The notes beneath the pieces were generated by a model. It was given only the letters and a program-made list of their open reading frames with translations, searched no databases and was not told the origin of the DNA. 64,000 nt of DNA from Peptoniphilaceae bacterium (GTDB taxonomy: Bacteria > Bacillota > Clostridia > Tissierellales > Peptoniphilaceae). The DNA is taken from assembly GCA_028726605.1 (NCBI GenBank), contig JAQYPV010000007.1, positions 108,800 through 172,799 of the forward strand. Direction: 5' to 3'. Within the stretch, counting starts at the first letter, position 1; each line of letters opens with the position of its first letter. Made by a program: the position numbers and the translations under genes. Below are positions 26,802-35,478 of this stretch, in pieces.

Positions 26802-28585
26802 AACGCAGTCACAAAGCGGGAACGCTTCGTGAGGAACACATCGGACAGACCGTCACGGTCATGGGGTGGGCCGCCAAGGTCCGCGATCTGGGTGCGCTGT
26901 GCTTTATCGACCTGCGCGACCGCAGCGGAATTTGCCAGTTGGCCTTCCGCCGCGAAGAAGATGTCGCGCTATATGAAAAGGCCGCTTCGGTGCGTCAGGA
27001 ATTCGTCCTCGCCGCCGTCGGGGAGGTCGTCGCGCGCGAGTCGGCAAATCCCGAACTGCCCACGGGCATGGTGGAGGTGAAGGTCCGGGAACTTCGCGTC
27101 TTGGACCGCGCAAAGACCCCGCCCATCTACATCAAAGACGACGATGCGGTGAGCGAGGAATTGCGTCTGAAATATCGCTACTTGGATCTGCGCAAGCCGC
27201 GCATGCAGGAGATGCTCGAGAAACGCGCGGAGATCACGCGGGCATTTCGCGAGTTCTTACATGGGGAAGGCTTCATCGAAGTGGAGACCCCGTATCTGGG
27301 CAAGCCGACGCCCGAAGGCGCGCGCGACTATTTGGTACCTTCGCGCGTCTCTCCGGGCAAGTTCTACGCCCTGCCCCAGAGTCCGCAGCTCTACAAGCAG
27401 CTTTTGATGATCGGCGGCACGGACCGCTACTACCAAGTGGCGCGCTGTTTTCGCGATGAGGATCTGCGTGCCAACCGTCAGCCGGACTTTACGCAGGTGG
27501 ACATCGAAATGTCGTTTGTCACCATGGAAGACGTCATGGACATGAACGAACGCCTGATGGCCTCCATTTTTGAGCAAATCAAAGGCATTCAGATTCCGCG
27601 GCCATTCCCGCGCCTTTCGTATGCGGACGCCATGGCGCGCTTCGGCACGGATAAGCCGGATCTGCGCTACGGCTTCGAGATCCAGGACCTTTCGGGCGTG
27701 GCAGCGACCACCGACTTCCCGCTCTTTACGGATGCCGTCGAAAAGGGCGAGTGGATCGGCGGGATCAACTTCAACGGCCTCGCCGCGGCGTATTCGCGCA
27801 AGAAATTGGATGCGCTCCTGACCTTAGTAAAGGGCATTGGCGCTTCGGGACTTCTGTGGGTGAAGGCCGAGGAAGACGGGCTCAAGACGAGCTTCCAGAA
27901 GTTCTTAACGGAACAGGCCGCTTCCTATCTCACCGAAGTGCTGGCGCTTCAGACGGGCGATTTGGGTCTCATCCTCGTGGGTCCGCGCAACAAGACCTTG
28001 GAGCAGTTGGGTAGCCTCAGAGTGCACATCGCCCAGGAGCATCTGACGCTCGACCCCGACGCGTTCGCGCTCTGTTGGATCGTGGATTTTCCGCTCTTTG
28101 AATGGAATGAGGAGGAAGGCCGCTACAACGCGACGCATCATCCGTTTACGAAGCCCGTGGATGAGGACATTCCGCTTTTGGATACGGATCCCGGAAAGGT
28201 TCGCGCTGAGGCGTACGACATCGTCATCAACGGCGACGAGCGCGGCGGCGGCTCCATCCGCATCCACCAGTCGGAGCTGCAGCGCAAGATCTTCGACATT
28301 CTGCAACTCAGCGATCAGGACATCGAGGAGCGCTTTGGCTTCTTCATCGAGGCGCTGCAATACGGCACCCCGCCGCACGGCGGCATCGCCTACGGCCTCG
28401 ATCGTTTCGTGATGATGCTGATCGACCGCAGCAACATCCGTGACGTCATCGCCTTTCCGAAGACACAGACGGCGCAGGATCTGATGTCTGACGCGCCCAC
28501 GCCCATTGCCCAGGTGCAATACGACGAGCTGCACCTCACGGCGCGGCGCACGGAGGGCGATTCTATAGCGGAAGGAAGGGAATGA
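26780..28585 (+). CDS. aspS: Aspartyl-tRNA synthetase
   Basis: 601 residues, bacterial type. N-terminal OB fold (GQTVTVMGWAAKVRDLGALCFIDLRDRSG), class II motif 2 (RCFRDEDLRANRQPDFTQVDIEMSF), the bacterial GAD insertion in the middle (about 290-410), and motif 3 (GIAYGLDRFVMMLIDRSNIRDVIAFPK). GGGGGAGAG lies just before ATG 26780. Whether it is discriminating or charges tRNA-Asn too cannot be told by eye. Confidence 0.96.
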   Translation: MESIRGLKRSHKAGTLREEHIGQTVTVMGWAAKVRDLGALCFIDLRDRSGICQLAFRREEDVALYEKAASVRQEFVLAAVGEVVARESANPELPTGMVEVKVRELRVLDRAKTPPIYIKDDDAVSEELRLKYRYLDLRKPRMQEMLEKRAEITRAFREFLHGEGFIEVETPYLGKPTPEGARDYLVPSRVSPGKFYALPQSPQLYKQLLMIGGTDRYYQVARCFRDEDLRANRQPDFTQVDIEMSFVTMEDVMDMNERLMASIFEQIKGIQIPRPFPRLSYADAMARFGTDKPDLRYGFEIQDLSGVAATTDFPLFTDAVEKGEWIGGINFNGLAAAYSRKKLDALLTLVKGIGASGLLWVKAEEDGLKTSFQKFLTEQAASYLTEVLALQTGDLGLILVGPRNKTLEQLGSLRVHIAQEHLTLDPDAFALCWIVDFPLFEWNEEEGRYNATHHPFTKPVDEDIPLLDTDPGKVRAEAYDIVINGDERGGGSIRIHQSELQRKIFDILQLSDQDIEERFGFFIEALQYGTPPHGGIAYGLDRFVMMLIDRSNIRDVIAFPKTQTAQDLMSDAPTPIAQVQYDELHLTARRTEGDSIAEGRE

Positions 28586-28586
28586 C

Positions 28587-29048
28587 ATGCAGACCACAGC
28601 GATTGTCACGGCAAATCAGGGCGACATGAGTGAAGTGTTGGTCATGCGATCGGAGGCCTGCGGTTCCTGTGCGGCAGCGGGCGCGTGCCACACCAAGCCC
28701 AGCACGCACACCATTCCGAACACGCTGGGCCTCGTGCCCGGCGATGGCGTCGTGGTGGAGATGCGCGAAAAGACCTTCTTTCGCAACGTGTTTTTGCTCT
28801 ACATCATGCCGGTGCTCTTTTTCGTCGGTGGGATCGCGCTGGCAACGCTCTGGCAGTCCCGCACCGGGACGGTGGACGAGACCAAGAGCTTTTTGGCGGG
28901 GCTCGCAGCGCTCGTCGTCTTCGCCTTCGTCATTCGCTTCGTCAACCAGAAGCTCGAAGGCACGGAGGACTGGACCATGGTGCGACGCGTGAGTCTCCAA
29001 GAACTAGCTGAAGCGCCGTGTCCGAGCGCGGAGGAGAAGAGCGCATGA
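28587..29048 (+). CDS. RseC/MucC-family membrane protein (SoxR-reducing-system type)
   Basis: 153 residues. An N-terminal cysteine cluster (CGSCAAAGACH) in a small beta domain is followed by two membrane helices (about 70-92 and 98-118). This matches RseC, a component of the Rnf-like SoxR reducing system in Proteobacteria; in anaerobes the family is widespread with unclear role, possibly redox related. Coupled to der by a 4-base overlap. Confidence 0.85.
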   Translation: MQTTAIVTANQGDMSEVLVMRSEACGSCAAAGACHTKPSTHTIPNTLGLVPGDGVVVEMREKTFFRNVFLLYIMPVLFFVGGIALATLWQSRTGTVDETKSFLAGLAALVVFAFVIRFVNQKLEGTEDWTMVRRVSLQELAEAPCPSAEEKSA

Positions 29049-30364
29049 GGCCGATCGTATCCATTGTCGGTCGCCCCAATGTGGGAAAATCGACACTGTT
29101 CAACAAACTCGTGGGCTCTCGCGTCTCCATCACGGAAGACACTCCGGGCGTGACGCGCGATCGCCTGTATCGCGAAGCGGAGTGGCTGGGCCGCACCTTT
29201 CTGTTGATGGACACGGGCGGCTTGGAGGTCAACAGCGACGACTTGATGCAGTCGGAAATTGAGCAACAGGTCGACTTTGCGCTTCGAGAAGCCTCCCTCG
29301 TGCTCTTTCTCGTGGACGTGAAAGACGGCGTGACCCCCATGGACCGCATGATCGCCACCAAGATTCGAAAGACAGGAAAGTCCTGCCTTTTGGTCGTGAA
29401 CAAAGTGGATTCCCACGCGACGCCGCCGGAAGTCTACGAGTTTTACGAATTGGGCTTCGACTCGCTGTCCATCATCTCGGCGGAACAGCAATACGGGTTG
29501 GGTGATCTCTTGGATGAAATCCTCGATCTGCTGCCCGAAAATGAGACGACGGCGGAAGAAGAAGACGCCTTGAAGATCGCGCTGATCGGCAAGCCCAACG
29601 TGGGCAAGAGTTCGCTCGTGAATCGACTCCTGGGCGAGGAGCGCATGATCGTGACGAACATTCCGGGCACCACGCGGGACGCCATCGACAGCTACTACGA
29701 GCGGGACGGCAGGCACTACGTGCTGATCGACACGGCGGGCCTGCGTCGCAAAAGCGCCGTGAATTCGCGCATCGAGGCGTACTCGGCACTGCGCACCCTG
29801 TCGTCCGTGGACCGCGCGGATCTCTGCCTCTTTTTAATCGACGCGGAGCACGGGCCGACGGAACAAGATGCCAAGATCGCCGGCTATGCGCACGACCAGC
29901 ACAAGGCGGCCATCATCGTCGTGAACAAGTGGGACCTGGTTGTCAAGGACACGATGACCCAAAAGCGCATGGAAGACGAGATTCGCACCATTCTCTCGTT
30001 CAACCACTACGCGCCGCTCATCACGGTGTCCGTCAAGACCGGACAGCGTCTGGATCGCCTGTTCAAGCTCATCCAGGAGGTCGACGAACACTACAGCTTC
30101 CGCATCTCCACCGGCCTCTTAAATGAAGTGATTCGCGACGCCGTCGTGATGGCGCCGCCGCCGACGGATAAGGGAAAACGGCTCAAAATCTACTACGCTT
30201 CCCAAGTGGCTACGCGCCCGCCCAAGTTCATCTTCTACGTGAACGACGCCGATTTATTCCACTTCTCGTATCTGCGTTACTTGGAGAACACGCTCAGAAA
30301 GAACTTCGACTTCACAGGTGTGCCGTTGCAACTGGAAGTGCGCGAACGAAAGGAAAAGGCATGA
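29045..30364 (+). CDS. der: Ribosome biogenesis GTPase Der (EngA)
   Basis: 439 residues. Two G domains in tandem: GRPNVGKST near 8, DTPGVTRDR and DTGG, NKVD near 118; then GKPNVGKSS near 183, DTAGLRRKS and NKWDL near 298; the final KH-like domain includes GVPLQLEVRERK. Der is needed for 50S subunit assembly. Start ATG 29045 overlaps the preceding stop (ATGA). Confidence 0.97.
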   Translation: MRPIVSIVGRPNVGKSTLFNKLVGSRVSITEDTPGVTRDRLYREAEWLGRTFLLMDTGGLEVNSDDLMQSEIEQQVDFALREASLVLFLVDVKDGVTPMDRMIATKIRKTGKSCLLVVNKVDSHATPPEVYEFYELGFDSLSIISAEQQYGLGDLLDEILDLLPENETTAEEEDALKIALIGKPNVGKSSLVNRLLGEERMIVTNIPGTTRDAIDSYYERDGRHYVLIDTAGLRRKSAVNSRIEAYSALRTLSSVDRADLCLFLIDAEHGPTEQDAKIAGYAHDQHKAAIIVVNKWDLVVKDTMTQKRMEDEIRTILSFNHYAPLITVSVKTGQRLDRLFKLIQEVDEHYSFRISTGLLNEVIRDAVVMAPPPTDKGKRLKIYYASQVATRPPKFIFYVNDADLFHFSYLRYLENTLRKNFDFTGVPLQLEVRERKEKA

Positions 30365-30960
30365 CCCACCTCATCTCCATCCTCATCGCCTATTTCCTCG
30401 GGGGCATTCCGACGGGCTTTGTTCTCGGAAAAGTCCTCTTGCGTCGCGACATTCGTGAAGGCGGCAGCGGCAACATCGGCACGACCAACGCCTTCCGGAC
30501 GATGGGCAAGAAGATCGGCGTCCTGACGTTCATCGGCGACTGTATCAAAGGCTTTGTAGCGGTCAAGATCGGGCAAGCGCTCGGCGGGCCCGATCTCTTG
30601 CCCATGGCCCTCGCGATGCTCTTCGTCGTCATCGGACACTGCTACTCGCCGTTTCTGAATTTCTCCGGGGGCAAGGGCGTGGCCACGATCGCCGGCGTGG
30701 GGTTGGCGTTCGACTGGAAGTTCGCCGTGGTGATGTTGACCATTTTCGCGCTCGTGCTCATCGCCTTCCGCATGGTGTCGTTGGCCTCCATCGTGGCCAT
30801 CTCCACGGTCGTCGTCTCGATGCTGATTTTTGAGTATCCTCTCGAGATCCGCGTGAGCGCCATTTTACTTTCGCTGCTGTCCATCTACCGCCATCGCGAA
30901 AACATCAAACGGCTTTTGTCTGGCAACGAACGCAAAATTGGAGGACACCATGCCCAATGA
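30361..30960 (+). CDS. plsY: Glycerol-3-phosphate acyltransferase PlsY
   Basis: 199 residues, five or six membrane helices. PlsY loops are clear: GGIPTGFVLGK, REGGSGNIGTTNAFR, GHCYSPFLNFSGGKGVAT. It acylates glycerol-3-phosphate with acyl-phosphate as the first step of phospholipid synthesis. The der-plsY order is common; the usual partner gpsA is not next to it here. ATGA overlap with der. Confidence 0.95.
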   Translation: MTHLISILIAYFLGGIPTGFVLGKVLLRRDIREGGSGNIGTTNAFRTMGKKIGVLTFIGDCIKGFVAVKIGQALGGPDLLPMALAMLFVVIGHCYSPFLNFSGGKGVATIAGVGLAFDWKFAVVMLTIFALVLIAFRMVSLASIVAISTVVVSMLIFEYPLEIRVSAILLSLLSIYRHRENIKRLLSGNERKIGGHHAQ

Positions 30961-31951
30961 TGAACGAAAGGGACATGCGCACCGAAAGGGGCGCCTTTTC
31001 GGCTCTTTCTTCATCGTGGCGATTTTGGTGGTTCTCGTCTTTTTGGGCATTCGCTTCTTTGCCGGCCCCAAGACGATGGTGCTCACGGAGTCCGTGCCCG
31101 TCACCGTTCAGGAGAGCGGACGCGGAGCGTTTTTCTTCCACCTTTACGCCCCTGAGGCGTTCTACGACGTGGAGAAAGGCGATTGGGATGCGTCCTTGCG
31201 CTACCGTGTGGGCAGCCGCATCGCCTCGCTGAACGACACCTTGCGCGACCGCCTGATGGCGTGGGAAAAAGACAACCCCTCGGCACAGGAACGGGCCTAC
31301 ATCGACCGGATGCTCGCCGATGGGGCCATCGTCATGCCGTTCTCTGGCATGGTCCGGTTGGGGCGTGCTCTGTCGCTCTACACGGCTGATGCGCTGGAGG
31401 GCTTGAGCCCCGGCGATTTGGGCGCGCAGGCGGCGAGCGGGGACGTCTCGAAGGGACTCACCTTCATTGACAACCGCTTGTTCTACTGTGCCCTGGATCT
31501 TCCGCAGACCACGAGGCCTCTTTCTGTCGACGTGGGCGAAGCGGTCACCCTCGTCGATCGCAAGGGCAATACGTGGCAGGCGACGGTGGAAGAGATCAAG
31601 ACCGCAGCGTCGGGCCGCCTCATCGTCTGCGCCCTGCGCGACGGGTTGAACCGCATTGCCACCGTTGGACCGATGGATCTGATCCTGCAAAAAGAGGTAC
31701 GCGAGAGTTTTTCCGTGCCTTTGAAGGCGCTGATGACGGCGGGCGAGCAGGTGTTCTGTTACATTCTGGATGAAGATCACGTGGCGCGCCGCGTGGCAGT
31801 GCAGATGATGCGTGTGGACGAAGCCACGCATTCCGCGTGGATCGCGCCGGTGGCAGCGGCAGATGCGGAAGAGATCACGCTCTCGCGCTACGATCACGTG
31901 ATCCTGAAACCGGATGAGGTGAAGGAAGGAGCGGTGTACGCATGGGACTGA
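30950..31951 (+). CDS. HlyD-like membrane-anchored protein, unknown role
   Basis: 333 residues. A short basic cytoplasmic start, one membrane helix at about 20-40 and a large external domain. The late segment (VRESFSVPLKALMTAGEQVFCYILDEDHVARRVAV) resembles the beta-barrel part of HlyD/RND adaptor proteins, but there is no exporter gene beside it. Similar proteins sit upstream of yggS-sepF in other clostridia, so an envelope or division link is possible. GGAGGA precedes ATG 30950, which is inside plsY by 11 bases. Confidence 0.65.
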   Translation: MPNDERKGHAHRKGRLFGSFFIVAILVVLVFLGIRFFAGPKTMVLTESVPVTVQESGRGAFFFHLYAPEAFYDVEKGDWDASLRYRVGSRIASLNDTLRDRLMAWEKDNPSAQERAYIDRMLADGAIVMPFSGMVRLGRALSLYTADALEGLSPGDLGAQAASGDVSKGLTFIDNRLFYCALDLPQTTRPLSVDVGEAVTLVDRKGNTWQATVEEIKTAASGRLIVCALRDGLNRIATVGPMDLILQKEVRESFSVPLKALMTAGEQVFCYILDEDHVARRVAVQMMRVDEATHSAWIAPVAAADAEEITLSRYDHVILKPDEVKEGAVYAWD

Positions 31952-32655
31952 GAGAAAATGTGGAACAGGTGAGAACGCGTCTCGAAAAGGCCGCGGCCCG
32001 CTTTGGGCACAAACCGCAGGACGTCACGTTAGTGGCGGTCACCAAGACCGTGGAAGCGGATGTGATTCGCGAGGCGATCGCCCTGGGCCTTACCGACATC
32101 GGTGAAAACCGCGTGCAGGAGATGTCGCGCAAACGAGAAGCCTATGCCGGCGCGCGCCTGCACATGATCGGACAGCTGCAGTCCAATAAGGTGCGCCAAC
32201 TGCCCCCTGAGGTCGTCCTGGTGCAGTCGGTGGACCGCCTGTCTCTGTTGAACGAGATGGAGCGCATCGGCGCACGCGACGGGCGCGATTTCCTAGCGCT
32301 CATCGAAATTGCGATTGCGGGAGAAGCGCAAAAGGGGGGATGCGCCGTCGAGGCGCTTCCTGAGTTATTGGAAGCTGTGGAGGAGATGCAACACGTGCGC
32401 GTGAACGGGCTCATGTGCGTGGCGCCCGCCGCGTCGGATCCCGAAGACGTACGCCCGTATTTTCGAAAGATGAGAAGTTTATTCGATAAGACGGCAGCCA
32501 TCGGGTATAATAAAACCCAAATGAACGTGCTGTCGATGGGCATGACGCATGACTTTGAAGTGGCACTCGAAGAGGGATCCAATATGGTTCGTATCGGTAC
32601 CGCACTATTCGGGTCGCGCAATATTGGAGGAGGCGACAATGGGACTGTTGGATAA
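31942..32655 (+). CDS. yggS: PLP homeostasis protein YggS/YlmE
   Basis: 237 residues, alanine-racemase-like barrel. The PLP lysine is K35 (LVAVTKT), and IGENRVQE, HMIGQLQSNKV, GLMCVAP, LSMGMTHDFEVALEEGSNMVRIGTALFG follow the family in order. It binds PLP without known enzymatic turnover. In Gram-positives it is the first gene of the ylm/division cluster, as here before sepF. Confidence 0.95.
   Translation: MGLRENVEQVRTRLEKAAARFGHKPQDVTLVAVTKTVEADVIREAIALGLTDIGENRVQEMSRKREAYAGARLHMIGQLQSNKVRQLPPEVVLVQSVDRLSLLNEMERIGARDGRDFLALIEIAIAGEAQKGGCAVEALPELLEAVEEMQHVRVNGLMCVAPAASDPEDVRPYFRKMRSLFDKTAAIGYNKTQMNVLSMGMTHDFEVALEEGSNMVRIGTALFGSRNIGGGDNGTVG
32506..32511 (+). promoter_or_regulatory. Possible internal promoter for sepF
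   Basis: TATAAT within yggS, with TTCGAT 18 bases upstream, 128 bases before sepF. May be chance. Confidence 0.3.
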
Positions 32656-33163
32656 GATGAAGAACATGATCGGCATTGAAGATCAATACGACGAGGACGC
32701 GTACCCAGACGATTACGAGTACAATAACGACTACAGCTACAATGAACCGTCCTACGATTCGTATGATTCCAACGAGTCGAGTGCATCGACGAAGTACGAG
32801 TCACACGCCGAGGTGAAGCAGGAATCAGCGTACTTTGCGCCGCGCACCAGCCGCCTCAGCAATGTCGTCGAGATGTCGTCTTCAAGTCGCATGCGCATCA
32901 GCATTCAGGAGCCGCTGGAATACGACGACGGCCCGAAGGTCATCGACAACATCGCTCAGTCGCGAACGGTGGTTTTGAATCTCGAAATGCTCGAGCCGGA
33001 CAAGAAGCGCCAGATTTTCGATTTCGTGAGCGGCGGTGTCTACGCCTTGAATGGCAACATTCAGAAGGTCACCAAAGACATCTACGTCATCGTACCGAAG
33101 GGCGTGGATGTGGACGCAGCCATGAAAGAGACAGCGTCAGATTCTTCGTTGTATCAGCTTTAA
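32639..33163 (+). CDS. sepF: Cell division protein SepF
   Basis: 174 residues. The N-terminal amphipathic membrane anchor (MGLLDKMKNMIGIED) is followed by a Tyr/Asp/Asn/Ser-rich linker (about 18-65) and the SepF fold (MRISIQEPLEY.., QSRTVVLNLEMLEPDKKRQIFDFVSGGVYALNGNIQKV). It tethers FtsZ to the membrane at the septum. ATG 32639 follows TTGGAGGAGG; overlaps yggS by 17 bases. Confidence 0.94.
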   Translation: MGLLDKMKNMIGIEDQYDEDAYPDDYEYNNDYSYNEPSYDSYDSNESSASTKYESHAEVKQESAYFAPRTSRLSNVVEMSSSSRMRISIQEPLEYDDGPKVIDNIAQSRTVVLNLEMLEPDKKRQIFDFVSGGVYALNGNIQKVTKDIYVIVPKGVDVDAAMKETASDSSLYQL

Positions 33164-33169
33164 GACGAC

Positions 33170-33199
33170 GCCGGATGCTGAGGTATCCGGCTTTTTTTT
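33170..33199 (+). terminator. Intrinsic terminator after sepF
   Basis: GCCGGAT / ATCCGGC 7-bp stem with an 8-base loop, followed by eight T. Confidence 0.88.
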
Positions 33200-33219
33200 A
33201 GTGAAAAAAAGGAGAGGAC

Positions 33220-33711
33220 ATGGGATTGGGGATCATCATCGCTGGGCTTTGGGTCGTGCTGGATCAGGCGACAAAGGCGTGGGCCCGTGAGGCATTGGCA
33301 GGGGGAGATGTCGTCGAGGTCCTGGGCAAGGCGCTCACGTTTCGTTACTTGGAAAACCGCGGCGCCGCCTTCGGCATCTTGCAGGGCAACACGACATTCT
33401 TCATCCTCATCACCGTCTTGGCGGCCATCTTGCTCCTCGTGATGATGCGACGTTATCGCCACATGGGGTGGCCGCTGCTGCTTTCACTCGGCCTCATTTT
33501 GGGCGGGGCCATCGGCAACGGCATCGATCGCCTTTGGCTCGGCTACGTTGTGGATTTCATTCAGGTGGACCGGGTCGACTTCTATCAGTTTCCCATCTTC
33601 AACGTGGCCGACATCGGCGTGACGGTGGGCGTCATCCTCTTCGCACTTCTCGTGCTGTTCAGCGATGCCAAAGATTGGGAGGAAGATCATGAGCATCAAC
33701 ATCGGCAATGA
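33220..33711 (+). CDS. lspA: Lipoprotein signal peptidase LspA
   Basis: 163 residues, four membrane helices. Catalytic aspartates are D112 (YVVDFIQ) and D131 (FNVADIG), with LDQATKAWA and ENRGAAFGI also conserved. It cleaves prolipoproteins, which would include the lipoprotein encoded at 7906-9420. AAAGGAGAGG precedes the start; overlaps ung by 23 bases. Confidence 0.95.
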   Translation: MGLGIIIAGLWVVLDQATKAWAREALAGGDVVEVLGKALTFRYLENRGAAFGILQGNTTFFILITVLAAILLLVMMRRYRHMGWPLLLSLGLILGGAIGNGIDRLWLGYVVDFIQVDRVDFYQFPIFNVADIGVTVGVILFALLVLFSDAKDWEEDHEHQHRQ

Positions 33712-34384
33712 TTGGGACGAGATCTTAAACGACGAGTGGCAAAAGCCTTACTATCGCAAATTGCGAGAACTCCTCATCGAGGAATACCGCCATTACGACG
33801 TCTATCCGCCGGCCACGTCCATCTTTCGTGCACTTCAGCTCGTGCCGTACGCGGCCTGTAAAGTGGTCATTTTGGGACAGGATCCCTATCACGAACCCCG
33901 TCAGGCCAACGGCCTCGCCTTTTCGGTTTCCGCGGGCGTTCCCGTGCCGCCGTCGCTTCGCAATATCTACGAAGAACTGCAAAACGACCTGGGGATCTCG
34001 CCCGTGGCTCACGGAGACCTCACCGCCTGGGCAAAGCAGGGCGTCTTGCTTTTGAATGCGACGCTCACCGTGCGGGCGCACCTTGCCAATTCGCACGAAG
34101 CCATCGGTTGGCGACTCGTGACGGATCGCATCATCCGAGAACTGGGCTCACGGAAAAAGCCGCTCGCCTTCATCTTGTGGGGTAAATACGCTCAGTCCAA
34201 GCGCCCGCTCATCGAAAATCCCGCGCATCTCATCCTGCAGTCGCCCCATCCCTCGCCGCTCTCCGCACACCGCGGCTTCTTTGGGTCTCGACCGTTTTCC
34301 GCCATCAACGAGTGGCTCGTCGAACGCGACGAAGAGCCCATCGACTGGCGTCTGCCCGAACAGCCCACGGATTTCATCTCATGA
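33689..34384 (+). CDS. ung: Uracil-DNA glycosylase (family 1)
   Basis: 231 residues. The water-activating D65 lies in GQDPYHEPRQANGLAFSV; LLLNATLTV, LWGKYAQ and the DNA-intercalation loop HPSPLSAHRGFFG follow. It removes uracil from DNA. ATG 33689 has GGGAGGAAG upstream. Overlaps the next gene by 4 bases. Confidence 0.97.
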   Translation: MSINIGNDWDEILNDEWQKPYYRKLRELLIEEYRHYDVYPPATSIFRALQLVPYAACKVVILGQDPYHEPRQANGLAFSVSAGVPVPPSLRNIYEELQNDLGISPVAHGDLTAWAKQGVLLLNATLTVRAHLANSHEAIGWRLVTDRIIRELGSRKKPLAFILWGKYAQSKRPLIENPAHLILQSPHPSPLSAHRGFFGSRPFSAINEWLVERDEEPIDWRLPEQPTDFIS

Positions 34385-35379
34385 ATGGGGAAGAGAGGCG
34401 CTGGCGCAGCGTCGTCATCGATCCTGAGAGCGACGCTGTGGGGTTGCGCGCCGATGCCGGTGCGGCGGCGCTTTTCGACGGGTATTCGCGGTCCAAACTG
34501 GCCCAGGCCATCAAAGAGGGGCGACTCGTGGTGAATCAGGAGACAGTGCGTCCCAAGACCATCCTGTGCGCCGGGGACGTCATCTCCTACGACCCCACTT
34601 TTTTTGACCTCGCCCCGCTTCGCGCCGAGCCGTTTGCGCTTCCCCTTCTGTACGAAGACGACGACCTCCTGGTCGTCAACAAGCCCGCGGGCCTCGTGAC
34701 GCACCCGACACCCCAGGTGCGCCAGGGGACGGTGGTGAATCAGCTCATGGGGAGCGGGCGTCGCTTTGCCGTCGGGGACGACGCCGAACGCCCGGGCATC
34801 GTGCACCGCCTGGACGCGCAGACGAGCGGCTGCCTCATCGTCGCCAAAACCGAAACGGCACGGGACGGACTCGTCGAAGCGTTTCGCAACCATCAGGTGA
34901 AAAAACGCTACCTGGCCATGGTGGAAACAAAGTGGGATACGGAGGGGACCCTCGTGGACCTTCCCATCGGCCGAGATCCCAAGGATCCGAAGCGGCGCAC
35001 CGTGCGTACCGACGGACGGGAGGCGAAGAGCCTCTTTCGCACCCGAGAGATGAGCGACGAAGCATCGCTCATGGACGTGCGCATTTTTACCGGCCGCACC
35101 CACCAGATTCGCGTGCACGCGCGCGCCCAAGAGCATCCGGTCGTCGGCGACACGCTCTACGGCTTTCGTCGCCAGCGCCACGAGACGGGACATCACCTGC
35201 TGCACGCGTGGCAGATCGCCTTTGCGCACCCTCGGACGGGGGAGTGGATCCACGTCGCGGCTCCTTGGGACGACGAGTGGGAGCGGATGAGCCGCGTGCT
35301 CAGTCTCCCCTTACCTGAAACGACACGCGAGACGTCCGAGGGACCCTTTGACCTGTCGCAGCCGGATGAAGCAGACTGA
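34381..35379 (+). CDS. RluA-family pseudouridine synthase (RluD-like), second copy
   Basis: 332 residues. S4 domain (about 15-75, with DGYSRSKLAQAIKEGRLVVN) and RluA catalytic domain with VVNKPAGLVTHP, the catalytic loop HRLDAQTSGCL and TGRTHQIRVHA. The lspA-(ung)-rluD order is typical of Firmicutes. The C-terminal extension after the catalytic domain is acidic. Position specificity not assignable. Confidence 0.92.
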   Translation: MNGEERRWRSVVIDPESDAVGLRADAGAAALFDGYSRSKLAQAIKEGRLVVNQETVRPKTILCAGDVISYDPTFFDLAPLRAEPFALPLLYEDDDLLVVNKPAGLVTHPTPQVRQGTVVNQLMGSGRRFAVGDDAERPGIVHRLDAQTSGCLIVAKTETARDGLVEAFRNHQVKKRYLAMVETKWDTEGTLVDLPIGRDPKDPKRRTVRTDGREAKSLFRTREMSDEASLMDVRIFTGRTHQIRVHARAQEHPVVGDTLYGFRRQRHETGHHLLHAWQIAFAHPRTGEWIHVAAPWDDEWERMSRVLSLPLPETTRETSEGPFDLSQPDEAD

Positions 35380-35403
35380 GACGAAGACGACGTCCTCGGG
35401 ACA

Positions 35404-35478
35404 CATTGGAATTCTTTCGACAATAATGGAACGAACGCCAATGCCTCCTTCGATAGAATGACATCGAAAGGAGGCATT
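35404..35478 (+). promoter_or_regulatory. Competing hairpins that bury the RBS of the ComM-like gene
   Basis: Arm AATGCCTCCTTCGAT (35440-35454) pairs with ATCGAAAGGAGGCATT (35463-35478) with a single bulged A, so the Shine-Dalgarno AAAGGAGG and bases up to the ATG are inside a 15-bp stem. Upstream, CATTGG (35404-35409) can pair with CCAATG (35438-35443), which overlaps the first arm by 4 bases, giving two mutually exclusive folds. Confidence 0.65.
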
